Positions 53,501 to 64,000 of a stretch of DNA of 64,000 bases are shown here, one piece after another. The notes under the pieces were generated by a model that was not told the origin of the DNA, did no database searches, and saw only the letters and a list, made by a program, of their open reading frames with translations. Every line of letters starts with the position of its first letter. Position 1 is the first letter of the stretch. A program made the position numbers and the translations under genes. Source of the stretch: Stemphylium vesicarium (Eukaryota; Ascomycota; Dothideomycetes; Pleosporales; Pleosporaceae); the NCBI GenBank assembly GCA_004380135.1, contig QXCR01000010.1:593268-657267 (forward strand), given 5' to 3'.

Positions 53501-55920
53501 AATCTTTATAGTAATAGATCTATAAGATAGATACTATCTTATTAGAATTAAGAAAAGTAAAGAATAGAAAATAGCGTTCTAAATAAGATATAGATACTAT
53601 AAATATACTATTATATCTTTTAGACTTATAAACGCCCTAGTAATATTTTAGAAACTTATTAATAACGTATTAAGAATTTACTTAGATATCTTTATTATTA
53701 TATACTTAGATAATATTCTTATTTACTCTAAGAATAAAGAAGAGTATATTAAATATATCTATATAGTACTAAGGTGCCTAGACTAGTTTAACCTATAATT
53801 TAAGCTAGAGAAATGCGAATTCTATAAGAAAGAAGTCGCCTTCCTAAGATATATTATAGGAGCTAATAGAGTACGTATAAGTAAAGAAAAAATTAAAGTA
53901 ATTAAAAAATAGCTATAACTAAAGATAGTAAAAGAGATATAATTCTTCTTAGAATTCTTAAATTTTAACTAATAATTTATTAAAGATTACTCTAAAATTA
54001 CTATTTTATTAATAAAATTTATAAGAAAAGATATACTATTTATATAGAGTAAAGAAATAGAGAACGCCTTTTAGATACTTAAGAATATAAGTATAGAACC
54101 CCTATACTTCTATATATTTTAAGTAGAATAACCTCTATACTTTAAGATTAATATATTAGATCTTATACTAGAAAAATATACTAGTTAATTATATAAAGGC
54201 TAATAATATCTTATTATCTATTATTCTTATAAGCTTTTAGAACTAGAAGAGAACTATAATATTTATAATAAGGAGCTACTTACTATTATCTCTTATCTAA
54301 AATATTAGAGAGTATACGCTAAAAGTTACTTAGAACTTATAATATTTATAGATTATAAGAACTTAGTAAGCTTTATAACTACTAAGGTACTTAACTAATA
54401 CTAAGTTTAATAATTAGAAGAACTAGAATAATATAAGTTTAAGATTATATATACTCTAGGAAAAGAGAATAGTAAAGTAGACACTCTTAGCTATAGATAT
54501 AATATTATAAGAATAAAGGAAATTATAGACTCTATAATACTTAAAATTAATAATAATAAATTATTAAGACTAGTAAAAATACTAAATCTAGTTATATAAG
54601 TTACTAATAAGATACTAAAAGAATTATAGGAAGTAATTATTAAATAATACTACAATAACTTTATATATAGTTATTTTAGTATTACTTAAACTATAAAATT
54701 TATTAAGAGAAACTATAAATTTCTATATATAAAGAATAAGATTACCTCCTTTATTACTAAATGCGTAGACTATTAGAAGAATAAATATAGTACTTATACA
54801 CCCTATAGAGAAATATAAGTAATAGAGTTACCTAATATACTATAGTTAGATATTTCTATAGACTTTATTATAGGCCTACTAGTCTTAAGAGACCCTATTA
54901 CTAAAGTATTATATAATGTAATTTTTATAGTAGTTAATTATTTTATAAAGTAAGCTAAGTATATCGCCTTTTATAAAGATTTTATAGTAGTATAACTTAT
55001 ATATATTATTAACGATTATATTATAAGATATTATAGTATACTAAAGTTAATTATTAATAATAAAGATAAGCTCTTTACTTTAAACTTTTAGATAGTACTA
55101 CTTACTATAACTAGTACTAAAAGAAAGCTATCTATAACTTACTACCTATAAATAGATAAATAAATAGAGTAAATAAATTATATAATAAAAGCCTATCTAT
55201 AGATCTATATTAATTATTAGTAAAATAACTAGGTTTTACTATTACCTATAGTATAGATAGCTTATAATAATAAGCTTTTAGAGTCTATAGGATAGACTCT
55301 ATTCTACGCGAACTATAGGAGACACCTAAATCTCTTTACACGTATACTACTAAGCCTAAAAATAGATATAGCTATTACTATAGCTAATAAGCTAAAAATA
55401 GTATATAAGTTACTATAACGCAAACTTAAGAAGGTATAACGCTAAAGTATTTTATATATTAATAAGAAACGAAAAACGGCTCTTTAGCTAAAGAGAGAGG
55501 ATAAGATTTATCTACTTATAAAGAACCTTTATACTATATAATCTAGTAAGGGACTAAATAATATTAAGATTAGACTATTTTTAATTCTTAATTAGAAAAG
55601 ACCTATTATTTATATACTTAACTTTCTATCTAATGTAAAGATATACTTAAGATTCTATATTAATATATTAGAATTAGTAGACTCTAAAATACTACTCTAG
55701 AAAACCTTCTACTATAAAATAAAAGAAAATAATAAATTTAAAGTTAAGGGAATTCTCATATACTAAATATAAAGTAATAGTAAAGAATATCTAGTTAAAT
55801 AGTTAGGCTACTTTAAAAGTAATAATACTTAAGAGCTAGATATAAACCTTATAAACTACTAATAGCTTCTATACTAGTATTACTATAATTAAAAGATTCC
55901 TAGTAATTAAAGGGTAACCC
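50600..55920 (+). pseudogene. E3 gag-pol, RIP-ruined
   Basis: Almost every frame is full of TAG and TAA. Recognisable remnants are a reverse transcriptase block at about 53699-53750 (YLDNILIYSKNKEEY, from the YLDDILIYS motif), an integrase part near 54920-54985 (FIVVNYFIK then AKYIAFYK) and a chromodomain near 55785-55860 (EYLVK, stop, LGYFKSNNT; the stop sits where Trp is expected). Gag and protease cannot be read with confidence. The element is dead. Confidence 0.85.
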
Positions 55921-55999
55921 TTTAAAGGTACTCTAAATACTAAGTAAAAGATTTAGAGTAAGCCCTTTAGAAGGCTTAGTAAACTCTATTACTAACTCC

Positions 56000-56350
56000 T
56001 TCTATTCTAACTTAGAGATTTCGCGCTCTTTAATAGTAATCGCTTCCTCGGCCCGCTTGTCTAGCAAATCTATTTAGAGCCGCAACCGCTCCTCGCGCGC
56101 ACGTTGCACCCGCAACTCCTTAAGCGCTTTCTTATGCGCTTTTATCGCTACATCTTGCGCAGCACGACTCTCCTTAATGCGATCGCGCAATTTCTCTTTC
56201 TTAGCAGCTAGACGCTTAAATTCTAACTTAGTAACGCGGACGTTACACTATTAGCTATAATATAGGCACGCGCTGCACTTCCCTAACTAAATATAAAGTT
56301 TATATATATAATTATTCTTCGCGCACGCTACGCACTTTTATATTATAATT
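56000..56350 (-). pseudogene. Antisense Cys-rich coiled-coil coding remnant in the 3' part of E3
   Basis: Between the chromodomain remnant and the right LTR is a patch of higher GC. On the minus strand it reads CVACAKNNYIYKLYI, GKCSACLYY, CNVRVTKLEFKRLAAKKEKL then RIKESRAAQDVAIKAHKKAL and further charged helix, with a few RIP-type stops. Paired Cys followed by a coiled coil resembles small fungal zinc-binding proteins that I have seen associated with repeats. It lies opposite to the element's own genes. Its role is unknown. Confidence 0.55.
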
Positions 56351-56539
56351 TCTCTAATAGAATTAATAAATTTAGTAAGATATTAATAATAGATAGTGCT
56401 ATTCTCTAAAGATTATTTAGGTATAGTAAGATAGGACTAAGGTAGCTAACGTTACTTATAACGCGGGGCTACTCTAGTTATAGTGTACTACCTACTACTA
56501 TTAGGTGACTTAAGGGCGAGTCCTAAAGAGAGAGGATAG

Positions 56540-56992
56540 TATTATAGCCTAGCCGCACTAAATTACCTTAAAGTAACTAGAGCTAGTTATTAGTATAACT
56601 TCTAGCGTTAGTAAGACGTGCGGCGTAGTTATTACGCTGTATATTACGTGACTACTTAAAGTGCTTAGTAGTCTTAACATACTAAGTAGGACTAAGTAGT
56701 ACTTAGTAATTAGTATCTCTTAGTAGAACTAAGTAACTAAGTAACCTATATTTATTAAGTATATAGCTACTAGATAGCGCACTCTTATAGTCGCTATATT
56801 TAACTTTAAAATCTAAGAATTAGTACTTAATTCTTAAAGACTCTAAGTAATTATATTAATCTTCTAATTATACTTACTTACTTTATACTATTATATTAAT
56901 CTTCTAATCATGCTAGTACAACCCTCGTCTATTACGCGCCTAGCTCATTCCCAAGAACCAACCCTAGGACCCTCTAAGGACGGACCTTCACA
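56540..56992 (+). repeat. E3 right LTR
   Basis: 453 bp. Its first 350 bp are AT-shifted while the last about 100 bp keep normal GC, the mirror image of the left copy. It contains 19 bp near its start that the left copy lacks. Confidence 0.9.
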
Positions 56993-56997
56993 GTCAG

Positions 56998-59073
56998 TAT
57001 GTAATCGTGAACTGAAATTAAGAGAGATACTTAGACTATTAAGCTTAACGGTAGCTTAGCTACTTCGTAGTTACGAAGTACTATAGGTTCTTATAGTCGC
57101 TAAGCACTATAATTAGGAAGGATGCGCCCTTTAGTTTAGGCCTTTATTACTTAAAATAATAAATAATAGCGAGTAGCTTCTTATTATAGATCTCGTAGTT
57201 ATTCTCTATAAGGTTTATTCTCTTTAAGTAGTAGGCTACTAGGCAAAGAGTACTATTAGGCGCTATCTATAAAAGTACTCCCGCGGTAACGTATTTAGAA
57301 GCGTCTACTTCTATAATAATTAGGAGGTTAGAGTTAATGTATTATAGTATTAGTATAGTAGTAAAGGCGTGCTTTAAGATATTAAAAGCTTTTTAGTAGT
57401 TATTATTAAAGAGAAACTTAGTATTCTTCTTAATTAGGGCTATAAGTAGAGTAGCTAGATAGAAGAAACTATCTATAAACTATTAATAAAAGTTTATAAA
57501 GTCTAAAAATACTCTAATATCTTTAATATTATTTAGATATTCCTAGTTTATAATAGCTTATATCTTCTTTAGGTCTATTTATATTCTATCTACTCTAACT
57601 ACGTAGCTAAGATAAGTTACCTTAGTCTAGTAAAATTTATATTTATCTATATCTAATTAGAGTCTAGCTTCTTAAAGAGCGTTTAGAATAGATTATATAT
57701 ATTCCTTATACTTATAGAGATTCTTACTATAAATTAAGATATTATTAAAATAGATAGTATAGAAGACGTTTAAGAATAGGCGTAATATATCGTTTATAAA
57801 GTATTAGAACGTACTTAGTACGTTAGCTAGTCTAAAGAGTATTACTAGATATTTAAATAGCTTATATTAAGTGTAGAAAGCTATTAGCTATTTATTCTCT
57901 TTAGCAATTCTTAATTAGTTAAAAGTAGTAATAATATTAAGCTTTATATAGTACTTAGCCTTACTTAGTTAGCTTAAAGTCTCTTAGATTAATAAGATTA
58001 GATAATAGTTCTTAATAGTAATAGCGTTTAGAGTATAGTAATTAATATAAAAGTATAGCCTACTACTAGGTTTCTTAATAAAGATAATAGGGGAAGTAAT
58101 AGAAGAGAAGCTTACGCAGATAAATCTCTTTAATAGATAGTCTTTAAGATACTTACGTAATATCTTAAGTTTATTCTAGAATATACTATATAGTAAACTA
58201 AATCTATATTATTTACTAGATACTAGTTTAATCTTATAGTTATATAATTATTATAGAGATAGCTTATTAGAATTCTCTTATAAGAAGACGTCTATTAGGT
58301 TATAATACTTAGAGAGAACTTTTATAAATAGATTAATATATTTCTTTTTAGCTAGTGCCTTATTAATATTAGCGATACTAATAGCATAGATTTTATAGCC
58401 TCTCTTGCGTGCTAGGCTCATGAATAGAGCAGCACCTATATAGTAGATGTCGAGTTTCAGCTATAACTTTAACAAGTCGTTTTACTCGTCTATTAACGGG
58501 GTGTAGTTAGAGTTAGAGTTAGATATAGGTTTAGATATAGATTTATTTAGTTAGCGCTTTATCTTAGGTAGCTAGTAGTCGTACTATTATTATAGTATAT
58601 ACTTAAGCTTTAGAGTTTAGGTATAAGTATTATTATTATTACCCTACTAGCTATTAGGTGAAGGGATAAGAACTTAGGTAGCTCTTAGGCAACGTTCTAT
58701 ATATCGCTAGGTAGTAAAGACTAACTTTTTATTAGCATAGTCTAGATTTACCTAATACTTATTTATCTATAGCTAGCTAAGTATTAGCTTATATTAGCTA
58801 GTATCTATAACGTAGAGTTATATAGACTTATTATAATTATTATATTATAATTTTAGAGTAATACTATAAGATACTTCTCTACTATTAAGTATAGTTTTAG
58901 TAAATTTAGTTAGGTAGATAATATAAGATAGTAGATCTTAATATAATTTTAGATTACGCGTAAGGTCTTTAAAAATATATTTAATACTAATAGCTCTAGT
59001 ATTAACTAAGATATTAAGATTACTCTTAATATTACTTTATTATATAGTATAGGGTATTATAATAACGTACCTA
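56998..59073 (-). pseudogene. E2 pol (RNase H and reverse transcriptase), RIP-ruined
   Basis: Minus-strand reading gives LIIIEVDASKYVTAGVLL near 57280-57330 (the RNase H TDAS motif) and VFYTIYFNNILIYSKNLYK near 57715-57770 (the reverse transcriptase YxDDILIYS motif, DD to NN). Stops are frequent. It is continuous with the integrase remnant beyond E3. Confidence 0.85.
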
Positions 59074-60919
59074 ACGGGTTGGCCGGCCACACGGGTTGGC
59101 CGGCCACTTTTGCCAAGCCCCCACCAAACTCTACCTATTACACAATGCCTCAACAACAACACTAGATAGAGCCTTTAAATAAACGTTAGATATAGACTGC
59201 TCTTTAAGCTCTTAAATAAGATGCGACACTCTCCTTGCGACGCGCTGTAGCTATCTATAACGTCTCTTATAGAATACTAAGCGATCGCCGCGCTAGACGA
59301 CCTTTATAAGTAGATTGCTGGCCTAAATCGATGAATCTAACAAAGACTGAGGAGGGCGTAGTTGTTGAGCATATACTTGAGCTTATCACGCGCGGATTTC
59401 CCTCTAAGCTCGCAGCTATAGCTAATATAGCTAATTCCTTGCGCGCAGAGCGTAATCTAGGCTAGGTTGGCTTAAACTAGCCTAGTATATGGGTTAAGCG
59501 CCGCCCTAAGTTCATAATGAAGTTTAATCGCAAGTACGATTACAAGAGAGCACTCTGCGAGGATCTAGAGGTTATCTAGGGCTAGTTTCGCCTAGTAGCT
59601 AATAATAAAGCAAAGTACGGCATCTAGGATAAAGACACGTATAACTTTAACGAGGCAGGCTTTATAATAGGCTAGATATTAACTAGAGTAGTTATTATAG
59701 CTTTAGAGAGACGAGAATAGCTAAAGTTAGTATAGTAAGGTAATAGAGAGTAGATAATAGTTATTTAGGGCGTTAACGCGATAAGGTAGACTATTCTACC
59801 CTTTATTATCTTTAAAGGCCGCTACTACCTCTTCGCCTAGTATAAGAAGAATAATCTACTCTAGGATTAGATTATTGTAGTCTCTAATAATAGCTAGATA
59901 ATAAATAAGCTTAGCCTATAGTAGTTAAAGCACTTTAATAAGCATATAAAGAAGAGGGTTATAGGTACTTATTAGCTGCTTATTATCGACGGCCATGAGA
60001 GCCACGACTCGCTCGCATTCCAGCAGTACTGCAAGGAGAACAAGATTATCACTATCTGCATGCCTCCGCACTCATCGCACCTCTTATAGCCACTTAATGT
60101 GGGTTGTTTTACTCCTCTAAAGAAGGCGTACGGGCGCCAAGCCGAAGATCTTATGCGCAACCGGATCACCTACATCACAAAACTTGAGTTCCTACCATGC
60201 TTCATACGCGCCTATAATGCAGCAATTACTCCTAGTAATATCCAAGGAGGGTTTCGAGGCGCTAGATTAGTCCCATTTGACCCAGAACGGGTCATAATAG
60301 CTCTTGACGTCCGGTTGCGTACACTATCACCACTACTACCTATCAACAACGAGCCCTGGCAGTCGCAAACCCCAAGCAATACCCTTGAACTAGGGTCGCA
60401 ATCGACGCTCGTGAAGGCAAGGATTTAGAGGCATATAGATAGCTCACCAACGTCTATGGTGGAGGCCTTTGAGAAGGTCTCAAAGGGAGCAGCGATCATC
60501 GCGCATAAGCTAGTGTTGGCGCAAAAGGAGATCGCAGAGCTTCAAGCAGCAAATAAGGCTGCTACGCGACGTAAATCGCATAAAAGGAAGCGGGTTTAGG
60601 CAGAAGGGACCTTAATAGTTGAGGATGGGGCTCGTCTAGCTGCTCTAAAGGAGTTTGAGGCGCGTAGTGATGGGAAGAAGCTGAAGACGCGGGTGCGCGC
60701 TAAAGGAGGTGAGCCAACTCAAAGGCGCTGCGGGCGGTGCAATCAGACTGGGCATAACGCGCGTACGTGTAAGTAAGGAGTAGAAGCAGACTCTGAATGA
60801 TATCTTAGGTTGCATTATTCTATACAGGGCCAAAGTAGGCTGTTTTGCGCCAGAATAGGGTGAGTTTGGTGGGGGCTTGGCAAAAGTGGCCGGCCAACCC
60901 GTGTGGCCGGCCAACCCGT
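59074..60919 (+). mobile_element. Second pogo/Fot1-like DNA transposon with 58-bp terminal inverted repeats
   Basis: The ends (59074-59131 and 60862-60919) are perfect inverted repeats of 58 bp. Each starts with a 17-bp word (ACGGGTTGGCCGGCCAC) repeated twice in tandem. TA duplications flank them (59072-59073 and 60920-60921). The element sits inside E2 and is 1,846 bp long. Confidence 0.93.
59145..60786 (+). pseudogene. Broken pogo/Fot1-like transposase with C-terminal zinc knuckle
   Basis: Starting MPQQQH at 59145, the frame shows a helix-turn-helix (ATLSLRRAVAIYNVSYRIL) and, after many stops, the DDE core ends: LLIIDGHESHDSLAFQQYC, ICMPPHSSHLLQPLNVGCF and YNAAITPSNIQGGFRGARLV. An uninterrupted stretch runs over 60099-60428. 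The end is CGRCNQTGHNARTC, a CCHC zinc knuckle common in this fungal transposase group. Stops cluster in 59460-59970; the 3' half is much less damaged. Confidence 0.88.
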
Positions 60920-60921
60920 TA

Positions 60922-62163
60922 GGTACGTTATAGCGTTTTTAAGTACTAATTTAAGATTTAGACTAAAGTTTAGTAGAGATTTAATATATACGCAGTTCTA
61001 GAGAACGACTTATTCTTAGAATAAGGCTTTTCTCTTTTAAAATTAGCTATAAGAGCGTTATTCTTAAGATCTAAAGAATTAGTAAGATCTTAAAGTATTA
61101 GATCTTATAGAGTAAGTATAGATCTAGTTATTAGCGCTATATAATTAGATATATTAAGTAGGTAGAGAGACACTATAATTACTAGATATATAGCCTTTCT
61201 AGTTACACTTAAAGTAGTAGTCTTCCTTAATTCTCTTCTAGCGTTTAGTAGAGTTAGTGGGAGCGTAGTTTATTATATCTATATCTATCGCGTTAGGGTG
61301 GGCTACTAGGAGACGGCGCGGGCGGTCTAGTAGGAAGTAGAGATTGTTGTCGTACGTAGAGATAAGATTAGCGTAGTTATTAAGATTACTAGGCAATGCC
61401 TTACTAATTATTACGCATTATAGTTTATAAGATAAGGAGTTATAGAGAGAAGTAATAAGGCTAATTTTATTAAGTCTAGTATTAGTAGCTAGTTATTAGA
61501 ATTTAGTAAAGTAGAAAGTAAAACTACTCTTCTCTTAATAAAGTCTACTTAGTTAGCTTAATACTATTAGTTCTTTATTAGAATCTCTATACGTGACTTT
61601 AAGGAAGGTAATAAGTTAGTCTATATTATAGATATCCCTATCTATAAGCGGGTTAATAAGAGCTATAGCGTCCTTCTCTAATTAAGAGTAGGCATATAGT
61701 AGGCGGGATCTCTCGTTTAGATATTAGTTAGTATTACCCTCTAGCTTATACCTTAGCTTATAGATAAAGGCGGGGAAGTCTTTTTATTAACTATTAAATA
61801 GAGGTAGGTTAGATAGACGATTAGTTTAGAGTAGGTCCTTAAGGCTTATAATTAGTAGCGTCGTAGGCTTTAAGCTACTTCTAGATAGCTTATTATAATA
61901 AACTTACTTAGCTTTAGTATTAGTGTGGGTAAGAGCTAAAGTAGTAACCAGAGTAGACCTAGTCTTAATAGTCTCTATCTCTTAATAGAGCTCTAGTATC
62001 TATTACGTATATTAATTCTCTTACTTAGATAGGTTAGTAAGGAGTGCTTTATTACTAGCCTTTAATATAGCTAAGTCTACTTGAATTACGTTTAGCTAAT
62101 ATAAGATTAGCTATAACGCGTTAAGCTATTTATAGGTAGTTATGGTAGGTTAACGTAACGTAA
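60922..62163 (-). pseudogene. E2 gag/protease region, RIP-ruined
   Basis: On the minus strand a gag-type zinc knuckle remnant (YFKCN, stop, KGYISSNY) is visible near 61190-61220. The remainder has no long frame. It lies upstream of pol in the element's own direction. Confidence 0.65.
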
Positions 62164-62420
62164 TATTACGAGATGCTACGAGCACGTATTTAAGAGTTTA
62201 CTAGAAGCGTTAATTATAGCTATATATAATATCTAGTGTAATATAAGACGTTGCGTAAAGAAATAGAAACAGAATGCAGAGGCGGTGAGGAAATATGTGT
62301 AAGGCCCGTGCGTATGGCGCTCGGGCTTGGCTAGCCAATCAGCCGAATCCAGGTGCCTTCGGAGCACCCGGTGTTGTAGAGCGTTTGGGTGTCAAGGGAA
62401 CCACGGTGGTTACCGTGACA
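62164..62420 (-). repeat. E2 long terminal repeat, right copy
   Basis: 257 bp matching 48103-48359. The right 150 bp keep normal GC (for example CTCGGGCTTGGCTAGCCAATC-type sequence), while the left 100 bp are AT-shifted. Confidence 0.9.
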
Positions 62421-62425
62421 GTCTA

Positions 62426-64000
62426 TCTAGCGACCCTTTATAAGAAGTAATTACTAAAAGTTAACGCGTTATAATAAATTAGTAAAGTAAGTAGTAGCTA
62501 GCTAGAAGTAAGTCTTAATAGGAAGCTCTATATAATATCTTTAAAGGCTAAAGACTTAAGCACTAATACTATGTAGAAGACTAAAGGCTAGTTAAAGCTC
62601 TAAGTAGAAGATAGACGTAAGTCTACTAATAACTACTTATAAGTCTAAAAATAAGCCTTAGTTAAAGTTTTATTAGATCTCTAAGTAGAGATAGAGGCTA
62701 TAATTAAACGTCTCTTATATAGAAGAGGACTCTAACTATTATAAGTGTAAAGGCGACGTAAGTTACTAGAAGCTATAATAGAAGTCTAATATTAGATTAG
62801 TAAAATTACTCTAGATACTTAAAGACTACTTAGAAGACGCTATAAAGACGTAAGTATAAAAGAAGACCTACTTAAATTCTTATTATAGAGAAGTAGGCTA
62901 TAGAGAGACTACCTAAATAAGTTAATTAAAGAGTAATTTAAAGCCCTATAATTAGAATAGAAAATAATAATAGTACTAGAGACGTCTAATAATTAATTAG
63001 AAAATAAATAATAATATTTCTAATCTAAACGTAGAGGAGCTAGCTACTTAAATAATAGTAAAGAGTTAAATAAATATATTAGATAAAGAGATCTTATAGG
63101 AGATTACTTAGATACTAAGAGAAAATAATAAGAAAAAAGTTATAATTAGGCCTACTATTAAGGCTATAGTTAAGAGGTTAGTAATAATAAGTAGTAAAGA
63201 TTTACTTAAATAGAGAAGCTTACTAAAGGCTAACTATAACTCTATAGCTATAATAATAGCTATAATAGTAAAAATATTAAGCCTAATAGCTAACTAACTA
63301 GAGGCGCTAGAATAGAAGTAGGGCAATAGATACTTAGACGCCTTACCCGCTCTTACTATCTCTCTATTACCTAAGGCTACTAAAACACTCTAAGCTACTA
63401 CGCGTAGGAATAAATACCTATACTTAGAATTATTTAATAGGGACTATATAAAATACTTATTATTCTAGTATAAGATAAAAGCTAAATTACGTAATAATTA
63501 TATAGGCGCGTCTAATATAGCCTAGATTAACTATATAATTAGTAGATATACTAATAAAGTTTTAGACGTCTTATTTCTATAGATAGAATAAAACTAGCCC
63601 TATAGCTTAGTAGAAGATCTATAGACCTTTTTAAACTAGTAGTATAATAACTCTTATCTTAAACTAAAGGCCCTTAATTAGCTATTAAATCTATAATAAG
63701 GTAAGTATTCTATATAAAATTATTATATAGAGTTTAACTAACTTAAGCTCTAGTTAAGAGAACGCTTAAGCTATATAAGTAAGAAAAGTATATTTATTAA
63801 GGGACTTCTTCTAAAGCTTTAGGAAGTACTTATTAATATTAATAATAATATTTCTTTTAAAGAGCTAGTCTATAAGATAGTAAGAATAATAGATAACCTA
63901 TACTACGCAGGACTAGCTACTAGAGTAAGTAGAAGTACGTAACTATATATAAAAGAGATTCTAATATATACTTAGACTATACCTTAGAGTAAAGAAATAG
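62426..64000 (+). pseudogene. Gag-like coding remnant of E1
   Basis: AT-shifted sequence with many TAG/TAA. A plus-strand frame near 63490-63920 shows gag-like words (YIISRYTNKVLDVL, RERLSYISKKSIFIKGLL, SFKELVYKIVRIIDNL) without long open frames. Assignment as Gypsy-type gag is tentative. Confidence 0.45.

Larger units (their letters stand above)
50067..56992 (+). mobile_element. Chromodomain Gypsy LTR retrotransposon E3 (plus strand) inserted in E2
   Basis: Direct repeats at 50067-50500 and 56540-56992 begin TGTTACGGCCCAGCC and end ACCTTCACA; the target duplication GTCAG lies at 50062-50066 and 56993-56997. A purine-rich tract (AAAGAGAGAGGATAG) precedes the right repeat. Total length is 6.9 kb. 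Coding order gag, reverse transcriptase, integrase, chromodomain fits the Gypsy/chromovirus order. Confidence 0.93.
48103..62420 (-). mobile_element. Gypsy-type LTR retrotransposon E2 (minus strand), carrying two nested insertions
   Basis: Two direct repeats of 257 bp (48103-48359 and 62164-62420) start TGTCACGAG and end GTGACA in the unmutated parts. They are flanked by the 5-bp duplication GTCTA (48098-48102 and 62421-62425). Differences between the repeats are mostly C/T and G/A. Without E3 and the second pogo element, E2 is about 5.5 kb. Minus-strand coding remnants identify Gypsy order. Confidence 0.92.
47698..64000 (+). mobile_element. Probable outer LTR retrotransposon E1 (runs off the window), split by E2
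   Basis: A TG-starting, unmutated stretch (TGTAACGGGCTGAACGCCC) at 47698 passes into strongly AT-shifted sequence up to 48102. Sequence resumes after E2 at 62421 with TAGCGACCC-like bases that could be a primer-binding site, then RIP-ruined gag-like coding to the window end. The element and its left boundary are inferred from the RIP edge pattern and from continuity across E2; the right end is not in the window, so no LTR pair could be compared. Confidence 0.45.

Noticed and set aside
1..64000. tRNA, rRNA or other RNA genes
   Set aside because: I looked for tRNA-like arms and rRNA-like conserved words and saw none; a tRNA search program would be needed to exclude them fully.

Overview
The window looks like nuclear DNA of a filamentous ascomycete, most likely a dothideomycete of the Pleosporales type. 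Genes have short introns (about 47-100 bp) with GT...AG ends and CTAAC/CTGAC-like branch sites. Protein families are typically fungal (Rua1_C regulator, Zn2Cys6 factor, DUF7053, DUF1772, CE3 and CE4 esterases, DOMON-b561). A nuclear gene carries the mitochondrial ATP synthase subunit 8 core. The species cannot be named from sequence alone. The window has two compartments: a gene-rich, GC-balanced part (1 to about 44.2 kb) and an AT-rich transposon block (about 44.3-64 kb) ruined by C-to-T/G-to-A changes typical of repeat-induced point mutation (RIP). || Gene-rich part, left to right (strand): start of a probable alpha/beta-hydrolase-type protein (-, cut by the window edge); EB1/Bim1 microtubule plus-end protein (-) with an in-frame extension beyond its stop; secreted CE3 SGNH esterase (-); secreted DOMON-cytochrome b561 protein (+); AlkB-like dioxygenase of ALKBH6 type (-); F-box/LRR protein ending in a CaaX box (-); DUF7053 protein (-); DUF1772 membrane protein (+); MFS transporter of the anion:cation symporter type (-); nuclear ATP8 (-); broken NmrA-like gene (+); Rua1-type transcription regulator (-); type II membrane protein with adhesin-like beta repeats (-); Sec39 (+); proline-rich membrane protein with a giant coiled coil and a coding minisatellite (-); uncharacterised fungal protein (+); Pmp3 proteolipid (+); secreted polysaccharide deacetylase CE4 (-); Zn2Cys6 transcription factor (-). 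Genes are mostly unrelated housekeeping or secreted functions on both strands, with no sign of an operon or a biosynthetic cluster. || Transposon block: it opens with palindromic MITEs sharing GACTGGCAAATGGG ends and TA target duplications (44,270-44,482; 46,845-47,016; 47,366-47,517). One of them sits inside a pogo/Fot1-like element (44,935-47,237) with perfect 44-bp terminal inverted repeats and a dead transposase. From 47.7 kb there is a nested stack. A probable LTR element (E1, from about 47,698 past the window end) is split by a minus-strand Gypsy element (E2, 48,103-62,420, target duplication GTCTA). E2 is split by a plus-strand chromodomain Gypsy element (E3, 50,067-56,992, target duplication GTCAG) and by a second pogo-like element (59,074-60,919, 58-bp inverted repeats). 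All coding parts are riddled with stops. || Most notable: the in-frame continuation of EB1 past its TAG stop, ending in the same ETF tripeptide as the short form; the nuclear ATP8; the MITE family; the well-delimited nested stack with unmutated outer edges; and an antisense Cys-rich coiled-coil coding remnant inside E3.
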